This document shows, one piece after another, positions 1-9,937 of a DNA stretch of 64,000 nt. Source of the DNA: Impatiens glandulifera (lineage: Eukaryota; Streptophyta; Magnoliopsida; Ericales; Balsaminaceae); NCBI RefSeq assembly GCF_907164915.1, contig NC_061870.1, forward strand, positions 1,533,501 through 1,597,500, given 5' to 3'. The first letter of the stretch is position 1. Each line of letters starts with the position of its first letter. The notes beneath the pieces were generated by a model. That model saw only the letters and a program-made list of their open reading frames with translations, was not told the origin of the DNA and did not search any database. The translations under genes were made by a program, and so were the position numbers.

Positions 1-2
1 AG

Positions 3-1493
3 GACATTGAACTGCGAGTTCAAGCGGTCGGCGAATTATACCGGGAATGACACGAGTACCGATTCAACAAACTTTATAAACACATGTTACCGGGCCTAAC
101 CGACGAAGAATGTTTCAGAAGGCTGAAGGAAATAGAGGAAACAGTCATGAGCCTCACAAACGCCGAAACCCTTCACGAAGCCTTGGACCGATGCACCATC
201 GTGAGGCCGCGAGCTCGGCTACAAAAGCTAACCGTACGAATCCAGAAGATTAAGGAAAGGTACGTCGAGGGAACACCGAAGGCTAACTTACAGCTCTTGG
301 TGTTAGAAAAACTTGAGAAAGTGAAAGGAGAATTCGCAGAACAAATTGATCGGCTTGAGGCGGTGGTCAGACAACGAGGAATACCGCACTCTCTAGCTTC
401 TGAGACCGATGACGGTCAGAATCATGGTGCAACACCTCCTCGGGCGGATCCGGTGATAAACGAAACCGATGAAAGGACGGAGACTCCTCTCACCGCGCAA
501 CTTCAAAATGAACAACCTGGGGTTTCAAAACCGGGCGTCACAGAAGAAAGGGTCAAGACCCATATTCAAGAGTTCGCAGACTCAACGGTTCACCCATTAG
601 AGGAGAAAATGAAGAAAACCGTGAGCCTGGCACTCCGGTTCGCCAACAAGACAAGGAATGATCTCGTCAAGGCACAGGACCAGATCACAGATATCGAGGC
701 TGATTACCGGGACGAAACGGTTTTGTGCAACAATCATCTTCGGCGAACCGAGGCCTTGGAAGATACGACCTCAGGGATAAAGGATGACTTGGATCAGCTT
801 GAAAGGGAAACCGAACAAGGATTCACGGAGGTAGATGAGGACCTGGGAAGGAGGGTCACCGATCTGGAAAACAAGAATGCGAGCCTTGAAGACCGCAACG
901 ACAAGCTCGAAGCCGACCTCAAGGCGCTCACCGCACAAGTAGATGAATTAATCAAGGCCAAGGTGAATGCGGATATTGCGGTTGTGGAGGCAAATGCCTG
1001 AGCGGCTAAGGAAGTCCAGGATGCGCTGGACGAAGAAGCAAGATTAGCAAATGAGCCACCGCAACTTACCGAAGAAGAAAGAGCCGAACGTGCACGAAAC
1101 ACAACGGCTAGATATCCTGGACTTGCAAAGTCCATAGCCGCTCAACAACGAGAAGATGCAGAGCGGCTAAATGCACAAAAACAAGGGCTCGAAGAATTTG
1201 CAACCGCTCACAAGAAGAAGAAAACGGCGGCCCTTTCCTCTTCGGTTCCGGCGAAACGGAAAAGGAAAACATCAAAGAAGGCTCAGGTAGTCGGGGTACT
1301 GGAAAGGATCACTAACACGGTTATTGAAAGTCAACCGGACCCGGCCACTCACACCGAAGATGAGGATGAAGAACATCTGGCAGGGCGTTCTACAAGACAA
1401 AGAGTCTCCGATACGGCCAGTCAACCGCAACCGGTTAAGAGAAAACGGACCAAGGATATGATGGCCGGCTTCAATTTCTCCGACTCAGAATAG
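3..1493 (+). pseudogene. Post-pol ORF C, C-terminal part (family B), broken
   Basis: One reading frame of 497 codons is open from the window edge to the TAG at 1491-1493, apart from TGA stops near 51 and at 999-1001. It aligns through its length with the uninterrupted 877-residue ORF C at 46502-49135: both share the block ELYxEWHEHRF (the first TGA replaces the Trp), a long charged coiled-coil region, a Lys-rich tail and an end like FNFSDSE / YDFTDSE. The N-terminal cargo domain lies outside the window. No enzyme motif or membrane segment is seen. The protein is of unknown function; the coiled coils suggest self-assembly and the basic tail a nuclear signal, both inference. The stops make it a pseudogene. 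Confidence 0.75.
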
Positions 1494-1559
1494 GGGCTCC
1501 CTTTTCCTTAACTATGTTTACTTTAGTGTTTATATAGTATTTTCCCTTTTTCGGTTTTT

Positions 1560-1824
1560 CCTTCATATATATATAAAGCTATTTTTGAAACCGGCCTATA
1601 CTTGCATTTCTACATTGTTTTGATAATTTTAAATAAAATAATCAAAAAGGTAGAAATTGATAAAAGATAAAATTTTTCCAAAATTTTTCTCAAAATTATT
1701 CAAAATTTTTCGAAAAATTCTCCCAAGTCAGTTTCAAAAATCCGGTCAAATAAAGAACCGGCCTACAATTGCAAACTTACATGGTTTCGATAATTTTAAA
1801 TAAAATAATCAAAAAGGGAGAAAT
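1560..1824 (+). repeat. Polypurine-tract copies before the 3' LTR
   Basis: Two PPT-like copies occur, ATCAAAAAGGTAGAAATTG at about 1645 and ATCAAAAAGGGAGAAATTG just before the LTR at 1825, each preceded by TTTTAAATAAAATA. Several PPT copies upstream of the 3' LTR are a known Sirevirus hallmark. The copy touching the LTR is the likely plus-strand primer. Confidence 0.75.
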
Positions 1825-3120
1825 TGTTAGATAAAATTAGACCGGTTCACAGAACTTAACTTAAATAAACCTTCCATGCAGGAACAAGGAACTGGACCGG
1901 TCAAATAAATGAACCGGCTAAGAAGACTAACCGGTCAAGATAGTAAACCGATACCAGGAACACTCGAAAAATAACCGCATAAGGAAAGGATCGGCCAAAG
2001 CTAAAAACCGGAAACACCAGACAACCGATCATCCACAAGGCAAAGGAATAATCGGAAGCTGTCCGGTTAAACCAATCAAACTGGAAGACATTCGGTTAAG
2101 TCAAATGACCGACCAATATAAGAAGACAATTCGGGTATCTGTTGAAGATGATACCAAAGGAACAGACTGAACACTTCCATATCCATACAAGTCTGAGGAA
2201 AGTCTGCAGGCTGCAGAAGACAGTCTGCAGATATTTCCACTTCAGGATAAGTCAGAAATGAAATCTTCCAAGTACAGACAATTGTCTAACCAACAGTTAC
2301 CACATTGAGTAAAAGACAAACCTAGAAGGTTTGTCTTACACACCGGAAGAACAGACTGCCAAGTCTGTGAAGTTGACCGCCAGGTCTGATAAGATGACCG
2401 CCAAGTCTGAATCACTGAATCATTGAACCTTTGCTCAGCCAATCAGATTCAAGGAAGTGAAATATGACCGTTGGCATATTTCACCTATAAAAGGAGCAGT
2501 TGAGAAGAGTAAATGTGGGACATATTGGGACACAAGCAATATAGCGAGCATTTAATTTACATGTGAAAACAGTGTGTTTTATCTCTAGAGAAAGCCTAAG
2601 TGCTAAAGTTGAAGTGTGTATTTTACAATTTCGGTGTAAATTGTAAGGGTGTTCTCGAGCAGAAAATAAGCCTCGATCGGATTGTATTTGTATTCCTTAG
2701 TGAATATCCTTCTCGCGGTTTTGAGAGGAAGGGGTGACGTAGGAGTTTTATCTCCGAACATCCATAAAATCTGTATTGTTATTTACTTTCTGACGGTTCC
2801 ACTTCCTAACCGACCTGTACTAACTTTACACCGTCCTAACCTCCTTGACCCTATTCAAACCGAATCCGCTAGGTTACAAAAACCGACCCATCAATCATCA
2901 AACCTTCATCATCCGAAACCAGTTCTACCTATCATATAAGTGTGCTGTTTCAACCTGAAACAAACCTCTTCTGCGCTTGAACCTAGTTCAAGGGTTTGTG
3001 ACAGTTTGTGTAGTATTGAAACCCCGGTGTTAATCTCTAACCGGATTAACCACCACCCTTTGAGTAAGACGCACTAACCGGCCCAACCCCGGTCCTCCAG
3101 CCGCGACCTAGATCCTAACA
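1825..3120 (+). repeat. 3' LTR, family B
   Basis: It is 1296 bp long, starting TGTTAG directly after a PPT and ending CTAACA. It contains a TATA box (TATAAAA, 2486-2492), the block GGTGACGTAGGAG (2733-2745) shared with LTRs of the other families, and the U5 hairpin CTTGAACCTAGTTCAAG (2976-2992). Copies of the motif CAGGTCTGA, or close variants, lie upstream of the TATA box. Confidence 0.88.
2486..2492 (+). promoter_or_regulatory. LTR TATA box (family B)
   Basis: TATAAAA lies in the context CACCTATAAAAGG, about halfway through the LTR and at the same place in all family-B LTRs. It is the likely core promoter for genomic RNA. Confidence 0.6.
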
Positions 3121-4396
3121 AAGACTTCCTCTGAGGAACGTCGTTTTGACATGTTTCATTTCGATGATCACTTACGACCATGCGATAAAGAGTAGACTCC
3201 TATTCTAAGGCAGGACTGGGACGTACTAGGGAAGCCTTGGCAGTAGATGAGCCGCCATCTGGTGAGTGAGTCTAAACAAGTGTTTCCTCCTCTAAATCTG
3301 AGGAAAGTAAGCAAGAAGATGAGCAAGATGAAGCTTGTTCGAAATCATTGTCTGTAACTGACAAGGGTCTCTCCTCCTCTCATCAAGTTAAAAAATCCCA
3401 ACCGATATTGAATTTCCTCCTCTAGAACAGGCAGTTATTGAAAAAGAGGCTGAGGTTCAGAACTCCAAGTAGTCGACCCCTGCTCATTCTACTTCGGGTA
3501 AGTCCACTAAAACTAAAGAAGTCTCGGATTGTACTCGTAAAATGAGAGAAAAAACTCTTGAAGAACCGGTCGATCAATAAAATGCTCAAACAAAACCAGA
3601 GATGTCTATTTAGGTTAGTTCCCGTCCTGTTGTACCTCTCCGAAATGTTCCTCTTCGCTCCCACATCTCCACTCAATCCAATTCCGAGGAGGAGACACCA
3701 AGACCAATGGATGTCCAACAAATTGTCATGGAGGCTATGGCTCCATGGAAAGAAGTTTTCTGATCCCTCAATTCACGATTGGACCGAATGGGGGACTTGC
3801 AAGCGTCCTCCTCAAATGCACATAATCAAGAGCTAAATAGGATGCGACAAGAGCTTAACACGGTAGAGCCTTTCTTCAACAAGAATTTCGATATTCAGAG
3901 CAAAACCAATTTTTCAATTGATGTCCTTACATCTCAAGTAACGAAGATGGTTAGGTCCTTTAGTGCTGCAGATGCGGAAAAACTGAACGGGATAGAGGCG
4001 CTTGCACAAAGATTTTAGGATAAAGAAAGTACAGTCGTTGATGTTGTTAAACAAAATGCTAAAGTTGATGAAGAGGACAATATGACCTTATCACAGATGG
4101 CAAGCCAACAAGAAAACTATGTCCCTCACAGATCTCGCTCCAAACGAAGGCTACATCGAAGTGATGGCTTTGCTCTTGTCTCTGTCCCTACTTCACCAAG
4201 AGGAAAGTCGACTCAAAATCAATTTAAGTTTCCTACGTCTCCTGAAAATTCTGTTTCCCAAGGTGGCAGGTCTCGAGCTTTAAGAGGAAGGGGTCGTGGA
4301 AGAAATTTTGGCGGTCGAACTAGTGGAAATATTATGAACCAGGTCATGGAGGACATTGACGAAAGACATAAAAGATACGCAAGGGAGGGACACTAA
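3121..4396 (+). pseudogene. Decayed post-pol ORF of element C, RGG-type tail
   Basis: Coding traces run through this stretch with several stops and at least one frame change. The clearest parts are a Ser/Glu/Lys-rich piece at 3270-3420, a piece with MDVQQIVMEAMAPWKEVF near 3710-3770, a coiled-coil-like piece at 3779-4016, and an open tail at 4082-4396 that ends in a Gly/Arg-rich box (GRGRGRNFGGR). Position, charged coiled-coil character and the following PPT copies suggest the ORF C equivalent of the element whose LTR starts at 6042. The left end is cut by the family-B insertion at 3120/3121. No enzymatic motif is visible; the Gly/Arg box could bind nucleic acid, which is inference. Confidence 0.55.
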
Positions 4397-5499
4397 ACTT
4401 ATCTACTTAAAGTCTTCTTTAATATAATCTCATTGAAGTAATTTTGTTGAACATTTTCTCTTGACTAATTGCATCTCTTGTTTTGATTATCAAACAAGGA
4501 AAATCAAATTATGCTTGTTTAAATTTTGAACAATTGTTGGTTTTGATTAACTTAGGATAAAAAAATCAAAAAGGGAGAAATTGATAAAAATATATACAGC
4601 ATTGACTTTGATAATTTATTTTAAACAATCAAAGAGGGAGAAGTTGTTAAATTAGAGTAGTTAATTAACTTAGGAAAATTAGTCAACGATTATAAAATTA
4701 CTAAGTTTTAAATATTTACTCTAAATAATCAAAAAGGGAGAAATTGTTAAATCAAAGTATTAATTATAAGTGTATAAATATAAAACTGAGTTGTGTTAAA
4801 TTAACTTTGTGCATATTGAAGAAAACTGGAAAGAATAGTTGTCCGGTAGATTGAGCAAATTCGGCATTTGATCTAACTTCGATTTTTTTAAAGAGGCGCT
4901 TCCGGTTTCTATCTCCAATTCGGTATTTCTCCAAATCGGTTTTATATAAGTTCAGTATTATGTAAAGGAGCACGTCCGGTATTTAATCAAGATCAGTTCT
5001 TATATGAGATCGGTATAATACCTAGTTCGGTACTCTATTAAGGAGCGTGTCCGGTATTATATGAGATCGGCTTAATATATATGCTCTTCCGGTTTTACAT
5101 AACTTAGGTATTTTATCAAGACACTTCCGGTAGTTTATCTAAATCGGTTTTTGGATAAACGTCTCCAGTTTTATATCTACTTCGGGTTATATAAAGGCGC
5201 GTCCGGTAGGTTATGAGCTTCCGATTTTATATCAAATCGGTATTTTACAGAAACATCTAGTAGTTTATCTAAATCGATTTCTAGATAAGCGCTTCCCGTT
5301 TTTTCTCTACTTCGGTTCAATATCCAAGCCTTCCAGTATTTTACCAGTTCAATATTTTATTAGGACGCTTCTGGTATTTTACAATTTCGGTACTATACAA
5401 AGCATTCTCGGTTCTTGATCAAATGTGGCATCTGATTTAGCATCCTTTATGGATGGAGTAAGTTTGATTTAAGGTTAAATGGTTGAGGTTCAAGGTCAT
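4397..5499 (+). repeat. Non-coding: PPT copies, then degenerate TCCGGT/TCGGT repeats
   Basis: PPT-like copies with the core AAAAAGGGAGAAAT or close variants occur near 4565, 4630 and 4732, each followed by TTGATAA or TTGTTAA like an LTR start. From about 4850 to 5430 there is a degenerate array of short units built on TCCGGT, TTTAT, AATCGGT and AAGxGC at roughly 30-40 bp spacing. No credible gene is seen. The PPT copies show this is 3' internal sequence of a Sirevirus-like element. Confidence 0.6.
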
Positions 5500-5823
5500 A
5501 TGAATAGAGCTGATGCTGAGCGAATGGAACAAGCTGATTCCTTTGCAAGATAAATTCAAGCCGTTGAAGATGCTGAAGTTGCTGCTAATAAAGAGAAGAA
5601 CCTCATTTCCCGTGACGATGATAATTTTAAAAAGTGGGAAGAAAGTTCGAGAGATGGTGATAGTAATAGAGGAGGTGTTTCGACCGGCACCAGATCCAAG
5701 AGAAAACCAACTGATGAAGGAAGTTGCATACCAACCAAAAGAGGTGGAGGTCGCAGTGGTGATCGTGGTGGTGGAAGCAGTGGAAGAGGTGGCCGTGGTG
5801 GCCGTTCTCTCCCTCCATTTTAA
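5500..5823 (+). pseudogene. Second short ORF remnant with RGG box
   Basis: The frame from ATG 5500 to TAA 5821-5823 has 108 codons and one internal TAA (in the context GCAAGATAAATT). The N-terminal half is acidic or helical (MNRADAERMEQADSFAR); the C-terminal third is a Gly/Arg/Ser box (RGGGRSGDRGGGSSGRGGRG) ending SLPPF. It looks like a second, diverged version of the Gly/Arg-tailed ORF ending at 4396, so the tail of this gene may be duplicated in element C. RGG boxes bind RNA in many proteins; here that is inference. It could be a fragment of a different gene. Confidence 0.45.
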
Positions 5824-6013
5824 AACCTTCTGAGCGATGAAGGATTCAATTATCCAATCGTGAAAAAGGAAGATCAATAATCTCTCTTCCTCTAAACTAT
5901 CTTTTGTTGGTGTTTAAACTTGGTTTTTGGAACCTATTTCTGTAGTTTGTGAACAAGTATCACTCTTTCTTTAATTTGATGGGTGCTTGTCTTATCTAAT
6001 TAATTATGCAAAG

Positions 6014-6396
6014 TTTTAACATCATCAAAAATGGGGAAATTGTTGGGTCAAATTATTTTGACTAACAGTATTTTGATGATGAACTTGTGTAAAACTTAAA
6101 TAAGAATGAAACTAAGCCGTCTAATTGTTTTTGTGCAGGTGCATCAAAACGTGCTACGTTAGACTTAACTTGAATTAGATTCATTAGACGTGTTGGTTAT
6201 TAGACGAACGTAGTTAGATGTAGTTAGACTTGTAGTCTAACAGACGTAGTTAGACGTGCAGTCCAACAAACGTAGTTAGAAGTGCAGTCTAACAGATACG
6301 TAGTTAGACGTGCAGTCTAACAGATACGTAGTTAGATGTGCAGTCTAATAGAGACGTAGTTAGATGTGCAGTCTAACAGACATAGTTAGACGTGTA
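6014..6396 (+). repeat. LTR of element C, first part, with preceding PPT
   Basis: A PPT-like run (AAAAATGGGGAAAT, about 6028-6041) is followed by TGTTGGG at 6042, the expected start of a copia LTR. The LTR is interrupted at 6396 by the minus-strand element 6397-11224 and resumes at 11230. From about 6185 it consists of a tandem array built on GTTAGACGTGCAGTCTAAC. Confidence 0.8.
6185..6396. repeat. Tandem hairpin array in LTR of element C, left part
   Basis: Units of about 25-29 bp, each containing the inverted repeat GTTAGAC / GTCTAAC (for example GTTAGACGTGCAGTCTAAC) separated by AGATACGTA or similar, are repeated about eight times. The array continues after the inserted element from 11230. 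Confidence 0.85.
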
Positions 6397-7053
6397 TGTT
6401 AGGATCGGGGACGCCCTTGGAGGACCGGGGGTGTTTTCCGGTTTTAGTAAGGGTGGCCGCTTACAACAACACACAACACTTTGGTGATAGTCCGGTTAGA
6501 GACTAAAACCGCTCTTAACACTACACAAACCGTTACAAACTTCTTGAACCGAGTTCAAGTGCGGAAGTAGTTTGTTTCGGCTTGAAGCAACACACAAGAC
6601 TTTGGATGATATTTGTAAGTGATCGGCTAGAGAAGATAGATGGACCGGTTTGGTTAAGGATTATGTTTAGGCTGGTAATAGTTCGGTTTTTAGAGTGAGT
6701 AAGCTGGAAATAAAGAAAATAACACGAGACAAGATTTTTTATGGATGTTCGGAGCAAACCCTCCTACGTCACCCCTTCTTCTCAGGTTATGAGAAGGATC
6801 TCCACTAACTCTTTAGAGTTACAATTACACTTCCGGTCGAGCCCAACTTCGCTACTCGCCGGTTACACCAAACTCACTCTTTGATGTAATACAACAACTC
6901 AACACAACAACACACAAAAAGCTTCCGGTTTTAGGCAAACCGGTTTTTGGAATATATGACTTTATCTCTCTAACTTAATGATTTTCTTAAAAAGATGTGA
7001 TTGATATTTTTCACTTGATTATTGCTGCATTAAATGAAGACGTCTCGTCTTCC

Positions 7054-7060
7054 TTTTATA
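7054..7060 (-). promoter_or_regulatory. LTR TATA box (family A)
   Basis: TATAAAA on the minus strand, at the position equivalent to the TATA box of other family-A LTRs. It exists only in this 3' LTR; the 5' LTR of the same element has lost the region. Confidence 0.55.
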
Positions 7061-7246
7061 GCTGAGAGGACACAACGGTCATATTTTCTCTCTCCTGGTA
7101 ATGATCAAGAGGCTTGCACGCCTTCCCTCTTGGACAGATCAATTTGGACACATGGCAGACATGCGCTTAGCCGGTTTGCATGTTGGACACATGGCAGACA
7201 TGCACTTAGCCGGTTTGCATTTTGGACACATGACAGCTCTTAGCCG

Positions 7247-7580
7247 GCCGCCTGACAGCTACCTGCTGCCTGGAGATTGCTTCTGGATTTGGACAAGCAT
7301 GCCTGACAGCTACCTGCTGCCTGGAGATTGCTTCTGGATTTGAACAAGCATGCCTGACAGCTACCTGCTGCCTGGAGATTGCTTCTGGATTTGGATTACT
7401 CATTTAATAACCGGAGTTTGATAGAATTTAATCAACCGGAACATTTATGACTAAGCGGCTGCAGTTAATCAACCGGAATATTTATGACTGAGCGGCTGCA
7501 GTTAATCAACCGGAGCATTTATGACTGGGCGGTTGCACTTAATCAACAGGAGCATTTATGACTGAGCGGTTGCATTAAGT
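7247..7580. repeat. Two tandem arrays within the LTR
   Basis: About three copies of a ~48-bp unit containing CTGACAGCTACCTGCTGCCT (7250-7396) are followed by about four copies of a ~43-bp unit containing AACCGGAxxATTTATGACTG (7415-7580). Both lie upstream of the TATA box in the element's own orientation, where enhancer repeats are common in LTRs. Confidence 0.8.
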
Positions 7581-7786
7581 GTCGGTTGACCAATCCGGTT
7601 TGACTGAACTTTACTGACCGGTTCCGGACTCCTTGACTGAACTCCGGTTGACTGAACTTCTTGGACAAACCGGTTGCGGTTGCTTTTACTTCAAACCGAA
7701 GTCTAACAACCGGAACGGTATATATATTTCCAACCGAATGGATTTTGCTCAATTTCCCTGAAACAGCAAAACTTTAAATATTATTT

Positions 7787-7858
7787 GCAGCCAGTGGGAT
7801 TTGATCCCTGGTCACCTGTGTGACAGGCAGAGGCATTTACCACTACGCTACAACAGCT
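7787..7858 (-). other. tRNA-Asp(GTC)-like sequence in LTR
   Basis: The 72-nt minus-strand segment matches the layout of a plant tRNA-Asp. The D-arm/A-box region reads GTAGCGTAGTGGTAAATG, the anticodon loop CTGTCAC with anticodon GTC, and the T-arm/B-box region GGGATCAAATCCC. The T stem pairs well and the acceptor stem nearly so with G-T pairs; the anticodon stem has one mismatch. The T loop lacks the usual TTC (ATCAAAT). A degenerate captured tRNA-like unit fits better than a working gene. Confidence 0.65.
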
Positions 7859-7981
7859 TCTTGTTATATTTAAACCAGTTAATATATTTGATATAACTTA
7901 GCGGTTTAACATCTATTTTTCATAAGTTATAACAATTATTTTCTAATCGGTTTAAAATTAATCTACTTAATTTTTCTATCA

Positions 7982-8214
7982 ATTTCTCCCTTTTTGATTA
8001 TTTAGAATAAATATTCAAAACTTGTAATGTGTGGCCGGTTTAAAATTAATCTACTTAATTTTTCTATCAATTTCTCCCTTTTTGATTATTTAGAATAAAT
8101 ATTCAAAACTTGTAATGTGTGGCCGGTTTTAAAATTAATCTACTTAATTTTTCTATCAATTTCTCCCTTTTTGATTATTTAGAATAAATATTCAAAACTT
8201 GTAATGTGTGGCCG
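7982..8214. repeat. Tandem 88-90 bp PPT/LTR-edge units
   Basis: The unit runs from CTATCA through ATTTCTCCCTTTTTGATTAT (the PPT read on the opposite strand), then GAATAAATATTCAAAACTTG and TGTGGCCGGTTT, and is repeated with junctions after 7981, 8069 and 8158. The same unit is tandem at 11047, 11134 and 11224 in the 5' LTR, and about 90 bp units of the same kind flank all LTRs of the element 19148-37172. Confidence 0.85.
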
Positions 8215-8215
8215 G

Positions 8216-8456
8216 TTTTTAAAAAATCTTATATTTGTTTGGCCGGTTTTAAAGAACTTACACTTGTTTGGCCGGTTTTTGAAGAACTTACACTTGTTTG
8301 GCCGGTTTTTGAAGAACTTACACTTGTTTGGCCGGTTTTTGAAAAACTTACACTTGTTTGGCCGGTTTTTGAAGAACTTACACTTGTTTGGCCGGTTTTT
8401 GAAGAACTTACACTTGTTTGGCCGGTTTTTGAAAAACTTACACTTGTTTGCCGTTT
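8216..8456. repeat. 30-bp minisatellite
   Basis: About eight head-to-tail copies of a 30-bp unit containing ACTTACACTTGTTTGGCCGG, differing only at a few positions (GAAGAA / GAAAAA / AAAGAA), followed by T-rich runs. Because 30 is a multiple of three, the array is open in several frames on both strands; those reading frames are not considered genes. Confidence 0.95.
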
Positions 8457-8517
8457 TTTTTTTTTTTTTGGAAAAACGGTTTCGTTTAAAGAATTTTTTT
8501 TTTTTAACAAATTTTCT

Positions 8518-8640
8518 TCAAATTTTGTAATCTAACAATTCTAAAATATTTCTAAGGGAAGAAAACTTAGACTCGAGAAGTGGCTTTGTGAGGATGTTAG
8601 CCACTTCATGCTTGTTCCCTTCAAATGATGTGTTCGTCAG
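8518..8640 (-). pseudogene. Remnant of pol C-terminus (RNase H tail)
   Basis: The end of the reading frame (HEVANILTKPLLESKF...) matches the last residues of copia RNase H, seen as [16 protein letters not shown] in the element at 20499-25599. Only about 35 residues remain, directly beside the end of gag, so pol was removed by an internal deletion. Confidence 0.8.
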
Positions 8641-9889
8641 CAGCCGGCTGTCCGGATGCCATGCTATCTCTTCCAAGCTTCTGTCTTGATTTACCTGCAT
8701 TTATAGACAATAAAGAATCTGGTCCCCATTTTTCTTTGGGTCCGTGGCTTATTAGTCCCTTGGGAATCCAGACTTTAATAAGTCGGATAACTTTCCCGGT
8801 TATGGTTCTAATTACTTTTCCGGTGCTTGGCTTGACATCTTTCTGTTGTCCTAAGAGTGCCTTATTTTGTGGGTGTGTATCGGTTTGTTTACCTGCTGGC
8901 CGGTTGGCTTTCCTTCTCTCAGGATGAAGCCATTTTTCCGAGTCAGTTGGACTTACATATTTTATTTCTTTTTCCGGTTTTAGATCACATTCTGCCTCGT
9001 TTTCAGTTGATGAACTCTTGACAAATCTTATGAAAGGAAGATTGTCTTTTGTGAGTTTCATCCCGTTGGAATGCTTGTGAGTGGCGGATTTGTTATAACC
9101 AATACCAAATTTACATTTGGGATGTCTTTGGTAATTAGACATCTGGCTTACCGCTTCACTAGATCTTTTCCAAGAAGCCGTGACATATTTGATTCTCTCA
9201 TTTTCTTCGGTTAACGATTGGACTGTCTCCTTGAGCTTCTCATTCTCTAAGGATAGTCCAACCGGTTCGTAAGTCTCGGTTCCGCTTGGCTCACCAGCGG
9301 TACCACTTGACTTTCCGGTTTCATATTTTGTTTGGGTCGGTATTAAAACAGCCAATTTTTTGAACTCATCGACCATGTCGTTGAGTGCAATAACTAAGTC
9401 TTCTTTAGTAAATTCTTCAGAAGAGAAATCAAATACCTCAGATTCTTTCTCAGCCGCGAAGCATGCATCAACTTTATCATCGCCGTCGCTGGATGATGAG
9501 TCGTCTGAATCGCTATCGGCCCATTTGCTATTGATTTCATAAGCTATCAGAGCCTTATGATCTTTCCGGTTCTCCTTTATTTGGTCGTTGCCCTCACACA
9601 GTTGGATCAACTTCTCCCAAATTTCTTTAGCAGAGGAGCAAAACTTGATTTTACTAAACATATTTTTGTCCAACGACTTGAACAAAATGTTTTTAGCAAC
9701 ATTATCCAGGTTGTTCATCTTCTTATCTTCCGTCGTCCATTTGTATCTTGGCTTATCAATCTTTATCGGACCATCGGTAATAACATACCACATGTCATCG
9801 TCTTGTGAGGACAAATGCACTTCCATCCGTATCTTCCAATCAACATATTCTTCGATGCAGAACATGGGGGGCTCGTTGATGAAAGACAT
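8621..9889 (-). pseudogene. Gag of the nested element, internally deleted
   Basis: The ORF is continuous from ATG 9889 to 8621 (about 420 residues); the frame is open further upstream into the LTR, but the ATG at 9889 fits the gag starts of relatives (SFINEPPMF versus SDKPPMLNS). The N-terminal 95 residues and the C-terminal half (FDFSSEEFTKEDLV, RHPKCKFGIGY, LPFIRFVKSS) align with gag at 20499-22346. About 250 residues between them, including the CCHC zinc knuckle, are missing without loss of frame. Such a Gag might still join particles but should not bind RNA through a knuckle; that is inference. The last ~45 residues come from sequence next to the pol deletion. Confidence 0.8.
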
Positions 9890-9923
9890 GATGGTATTCG
9901 GTTGCTTGAGTGTTAAGATCCTC

Positions 9924-9935
9924 GCTCTGATACCA
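9924..9935 (-). other. Primer binding site (tRNA-iMet)
   Basis: TGGTATCAGAGC on the minus strand, two bases after the LTR end CTAACA. It is complementary to the 3' end of plant initiator tRNA-Met, the usual copia primer. Confidence 0.9.
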
Positions 9936-9937
9936 CT

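Larger units (their letters stand above)
1..3120 (+). mobile_element. Family-B Sirevirus-like element, 3' end only
   Basis: This is the 3' end of a Ty1/copia element whose 5' part lies left of the window. It holds the tail of ORF C (to 1493), a polypurine-rich stretch with two PPT-like copies, and a complete 3' LTR (1825-3120) that starts TGTTAG and ends CTAACA. The LTR matches, as reverse complement, the LTRs of the element at 44870-58641, which defines the family. It interrupts a coding remnant that resumes at 3121, so it is nested in an older element. The expected target duplication would be AAGAC (3121-3125); its partner is outside the window. Confidence 0.85.
6397..8158 (-). repeat. 3' LTR of the nested family-A element, long form
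   Basis: It starts TGTTAGG on the plus strand and ends CTATCA; the end at 8158 was chosen because the opposite LTR also includes three edge units. The 1762 bp include a region absent from the other LTR (about 6922-7670) that carries the TATA box and two tandem arrays: a ~48-bp unit (GACAGCTACCTGCTGCCTGG, three copies, about 7250-7396) and a ~43-bp unit (TTAATCAACCGGAxxATTTATGACTGxGCGG, about four copies, 7415-7580). A tRNA-Asp-like segment lies at 7787-7858. Confidence 0.78.

Noticed and set aside
7787..7858. Functional tRNA-Asp gene
   Set aside because: Mismatch in the anticodon stem, altered T loop and location inside an LTR point to a degenerate tRNA-like unit.
8216..8456. CRISPR array
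   Set aside because: Units are directly adjacent with no unique spacers, and the genome is a plant's.
8204..8535. Overlapping open frames on both strands with repeated peptide text
   Set aside because: They come from the 30-bp minisatellite, whose unit length is a multiple of three; no start context or homology.
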